In this document: positions 32,279-33,641 of the stretch, one piece after another
Numbering within the stretch: position 1 is the stretch's first letter
How the letters are laid out: every line of letters starts with the position of its first letter
Assembly (NCBI GenBank): GCA_019694575.1
Contig: JAIBBR010000052.1
Location: forward strand, 1-33,641
DNA: 33,641 bases
From: Myxococcaceae bacterium
Lineage (GTDB): Bacteria; Myxococcota; Myxococcia; Myxococcales; Myxococcaceae
Reading direction: 5' to 3'
The notes under the pieces: generated by a model
The model's input: the letters and a program-made list of their open reading frames with translations, nothing else
Told to the model about the DNA's origin: nothing
The model's database searches: none
Program-made: the position numbers and the translations under genes

Positions 32279-33100
32279 CTAATTGCCCGAGGTGCCTTTG
32301 GGCTCGGCCGTGTTGGTGCCCTTGAAGATCTCGAGCGTGTTTTTGATGCGCTTCTTGTCGAGGTTGGTCATGCGGTCACCCGAGAGCAACGTGCCAATGG
32401 TGGCGCGACCGCGCTCTTGCATCAGGTCATTGTCGTCGGGGTTGCGCAATGAAAGTGACAGCGAGCCCAGCTCGGCGGCGAGCACCACCACTTCGACTTG
32501 CTCCGGCGAAAGCAACAGCGACACATTGCTGTACTCACGCTGGTTTTCGGCCACCAGGTTGACGTTGGTGGTGCCGGTGATTTTACCGGTGGCCAGCACC
32601 ATCACGTTTTCCATCAAGGTGACGGCCACGCTTTCGTTGGTCTGCGGGTCTTTGAAAATGCCAATGACGTCGACATGATCATTGGGCCGAACCCACCCGC
32701 CGACCGCCGTTGTCTTCGCCGCGTCGATGGTCACCGCGCGCGCCTGCTTTTGCACCTTGGTCGACAGCCGTTCTGCCGTACGCTGGGTCTCGAACTGCGT
32801 GTAGAGCAGCGGGTCACCCGTCTGCACCGGCACCAAAATTTTTTGGCCAGTAATGAATGTCACTTGGTCGGGGCGAACGACCGAAGACGTCACGAAGGCT
32901 TCAGGCACTTCGCGGCTTGCCACCATGTCTGACGTCACCACCGTGCCTTCGCTGAGGTCTGTGGTGGCCACCAACACTGACGTTAGCTTCCAACCTTCGC
33001 GCGCGTCGGCGGCCTGCTTTCTCACCGCTGACCACGCCACCACGAAGCCCAACCCTGCCAATAACAGGGCGATGAGGAGGGGCGTTTTACCCTTGAGCAT
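32279..33100 (-). CDS. cpaB: Flp pilus assembly protein CpaB/RcpC
   Basis: A 273-residue periplasmic protein anchored by an N-terminal helix (LLIALLLAGLGFVVAW). An SAF domain (VLVATTDLSEGTVVTSDMVA) is followed by the RcpC/CpaB core (ARAVTIDAAKTTAVGGWVRP, then NDHVDVIGIF). The family links the secretin to the inner-membrane apparatus of the Tad pilus, possibly by binding peptidoglycan. ATG 33100 has GGAG ten bases upstream. A promoter and a terminator-like hairpin in the 154-base gap separate it from the pilin gene. The C-terminus is Lys/Thr-rich with no domain. Confidence 0.92.
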   Translation of the reverse strand: MLKGKTPLLIALLLAGLGFVVAWSAVRKQAADAREGWKLTSVLVATTDLSEGTVVTSDMVASREVPEAFVTSSVVRPDQVTFITGQKILVPVQTGDPLLYTQFETQRTAERLSTKVQKQARAVTIDAAKTTAVGGWVRPNDHVDVIGIFKDPQTNESVAVTLMENVMVLATGKITGTTNVNLVAENQREYSNVSLLLSPEQVEVVVLAAELGSLSLSLRNPDDNDLMQERGRATIGTLLSGDRMTNLDKKRIKNTLEIFKGTNTAEPKGTSGN

Positions 33101-33143
33101 GCAGGCACATCTCCCGAACAGTTACCCTTTGGAACGTAGGGAA

Positions 33144-33173
33144 AATAAACGAATGGTACTGGTCTGTGGACAA
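33144..33173 (-). promoter_or_regulatory. Possible promoter upstream of cpaB
   Basis: On the minus strand TTGTCC (33168-33173) and TTTATT (33144-33149) are 18 bases apart, each matching sigma-70 consensus at four of six positions. It lies after the pilin terminator and would give cpaB its own start about 40 bases from the ATG. Confidence 0.35.
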
Positions 33174-33219
33174 AGGTAGCAAGCGAACCATGTCGGCACC
33201 TGTCGTACATGAGTGAACG

Positions 33220-33255
33220 AAAAAGCGCTTGCACCGCGCCGCGCTCGCGGGCGCT
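33220..33255 (-). terminator. Terminator-like hairpin after the pilin gene
   Basis: GCGCT (33251-33255) pairs with AGCGC (33224-33228). Nested inside are CCGCG/CGCGG arms (33234-33250). A T-tract of five follows on the minus strand (33220-33224). The arms begin right at the pilin stop codon. It could end or weaken transcription into cpaB, raising pilin over platform mRNA. Confidence 0.55.
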
Positions 33256-33518
33256 TAAGGAAAAGGCAAGCTGAGAATGTAGTAATACGAGTCGCAGTAG
33301 TTCTGGTATGCCGACAAGAAGACTTCAATCAGATTCGTATTGGGCAGCCTGCCTGACTCTGAAATGCCCACCTGCGGCCCCGGAATGACGCGAACGGTTG
33401 ACGCCAGCACCAGCCCCACGATGAGCAGCCAGTTGATAATCGAATACTCGACCATCGCCTGCCCACGGGTCAGCGCGCGGCGAGACTGACGGCGAACTGT
33501 GCGAGAGAGCGGCGGCAT
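33255..33518 (-). CDS. Flp/TadE-type pilin or pseudopilin
   Basis: An 87-residue precursor with a basic leader (RTVRRQSRRALTRG) and a cleavage-like site after Gly19. The mature N-terminus is QAMVEYSIINWLLIVGLVLA, with glutamate at +5 and a hydrophobic helix, as in Flp/TadE-like prepilins. The roughly 45-residue remainder is short and aromatic (NYCDSYYYILSLPFP) rather than the globular domain of TadE/F. It precedes cpaB in the same direction, supporting a Flp role. ATG 33518 lacks a clear ribosome-binding site. Whether it is the major subunit or a minor pseudopilin cannot be told from this window. Confidence 0.75.
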   Translation of the reverse strand: MPPLSRTVRRQSRRALTRGQAMVEYSIINWLLIVGLVLASTVRVIPGPQVGISESGRLPNTNLIEVFLSAYQNYCDSYYYILSLPFP

Positions 33519-33641
33519 CGGTTCAAGAAGCTACTTGATCGCGCGCGTATGAGGGCATCGGTCGAACGGCCGAGACTCAAAAAACGCCTGACCCTCTTTA
33601 AAGGAAAAGCCTGAAACACAATAAGTCATTGATTTAATTAC
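33519..33641. other. Non-coding stretch at the window edge
   Basis: The final 123 bases have no supportable gene. The last 40 bases are notably AT-rich, which would suit a promoter for the minus-strand pilin. I cannot place a confident -10/-35 pair, and the window ends here. Confidence 0.4.

Overview
This window looks like chromosomal DNA from a myxobacterium or close relative (Myxococcota). The composition is high-GC and GTG and TTG start codons are frequent. It encodes a predatory/gliding-type envelope repertoire: a PilT retraction ATPase, FHA and FHA-PATAN proteins, many TPR proteins, an OmpA protein with extra beta-sandwich domains, and Tad/Flp pilus parts. The assignment rests on gene content and style, since no rRNA is present. 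I see no insertion sequence, prophage, CRISPR array, tRNA or plasmid backbone. Coding density is very high and no gene-free stretch reaches 300 bases.

Region 1 (1-5.8 kb, minus strand) is a tight eight-gene run: recX, bamD, an unknown membrane-anchored protein, a TPR protein, an FHA-PATAN protein, a secreted N-acetylmuramoyl-alanine amidase, rph and rdgB. Most junctions overlap (GTGA, TGATG) or are a few bases apart. Region 2 (5.8-9.1 kb) holds an unknown acidic-tailed protein on the plus strand, pilT with a long Pro/Ala-rich tail, and the rplM-rpsI ribosomal operon with a recognisable promoter, leader hairpin and terminator. Region 3 (9.1-18.1 kb) has a Rep-type helicase, a remarkable cysteine-ladder protein on the opposite strand, an RlmI-like methyltransferase overlapping a TPR-zincin lipoprotein candidate, clpX without clpP, an unknown protein and a 622-residue exported TPR protein. 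Region 4 (18.2-22.1 kb, plus strand) is a two-gene unit for an OmpA-family outer-membrane protein and a propeller-like lipoprotein.

Region 5 (22.1-33.5 kb, minus strand) is a long co-directional series. A Flp/TadE-like pilin comes first, then cpaB, tadB, tadC, a membrane FHA-TPR protein, xseA, xseB, ispA, dxs, tlyA and an unknown membrane-anchored protein. The xseA-xseB-ispA-dxs-tlyA order is classic in bacteria. Here it is fused, with only 0-9 base gaps or overlaps, to Tad secretion-platform genes.

The observations most worth pursuing are four. First, the 20-cysteine protein at 11222-11710 has every cysteine in a single three-residue register. Second, exonuclease VII has a small subunit ending in an SSB-like acidic tip (DDDVPF) and a large subunit beginning with a sliding-clamp-like motif (QGDLF), both on proline-rich tethers. 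Third, the DXS naturally lacks the long flexible loop of the E. coli enzyme and may start at ATT. Fourth, the ClpX has an altered RKH pore-entrance loop and no clpP neighbour.
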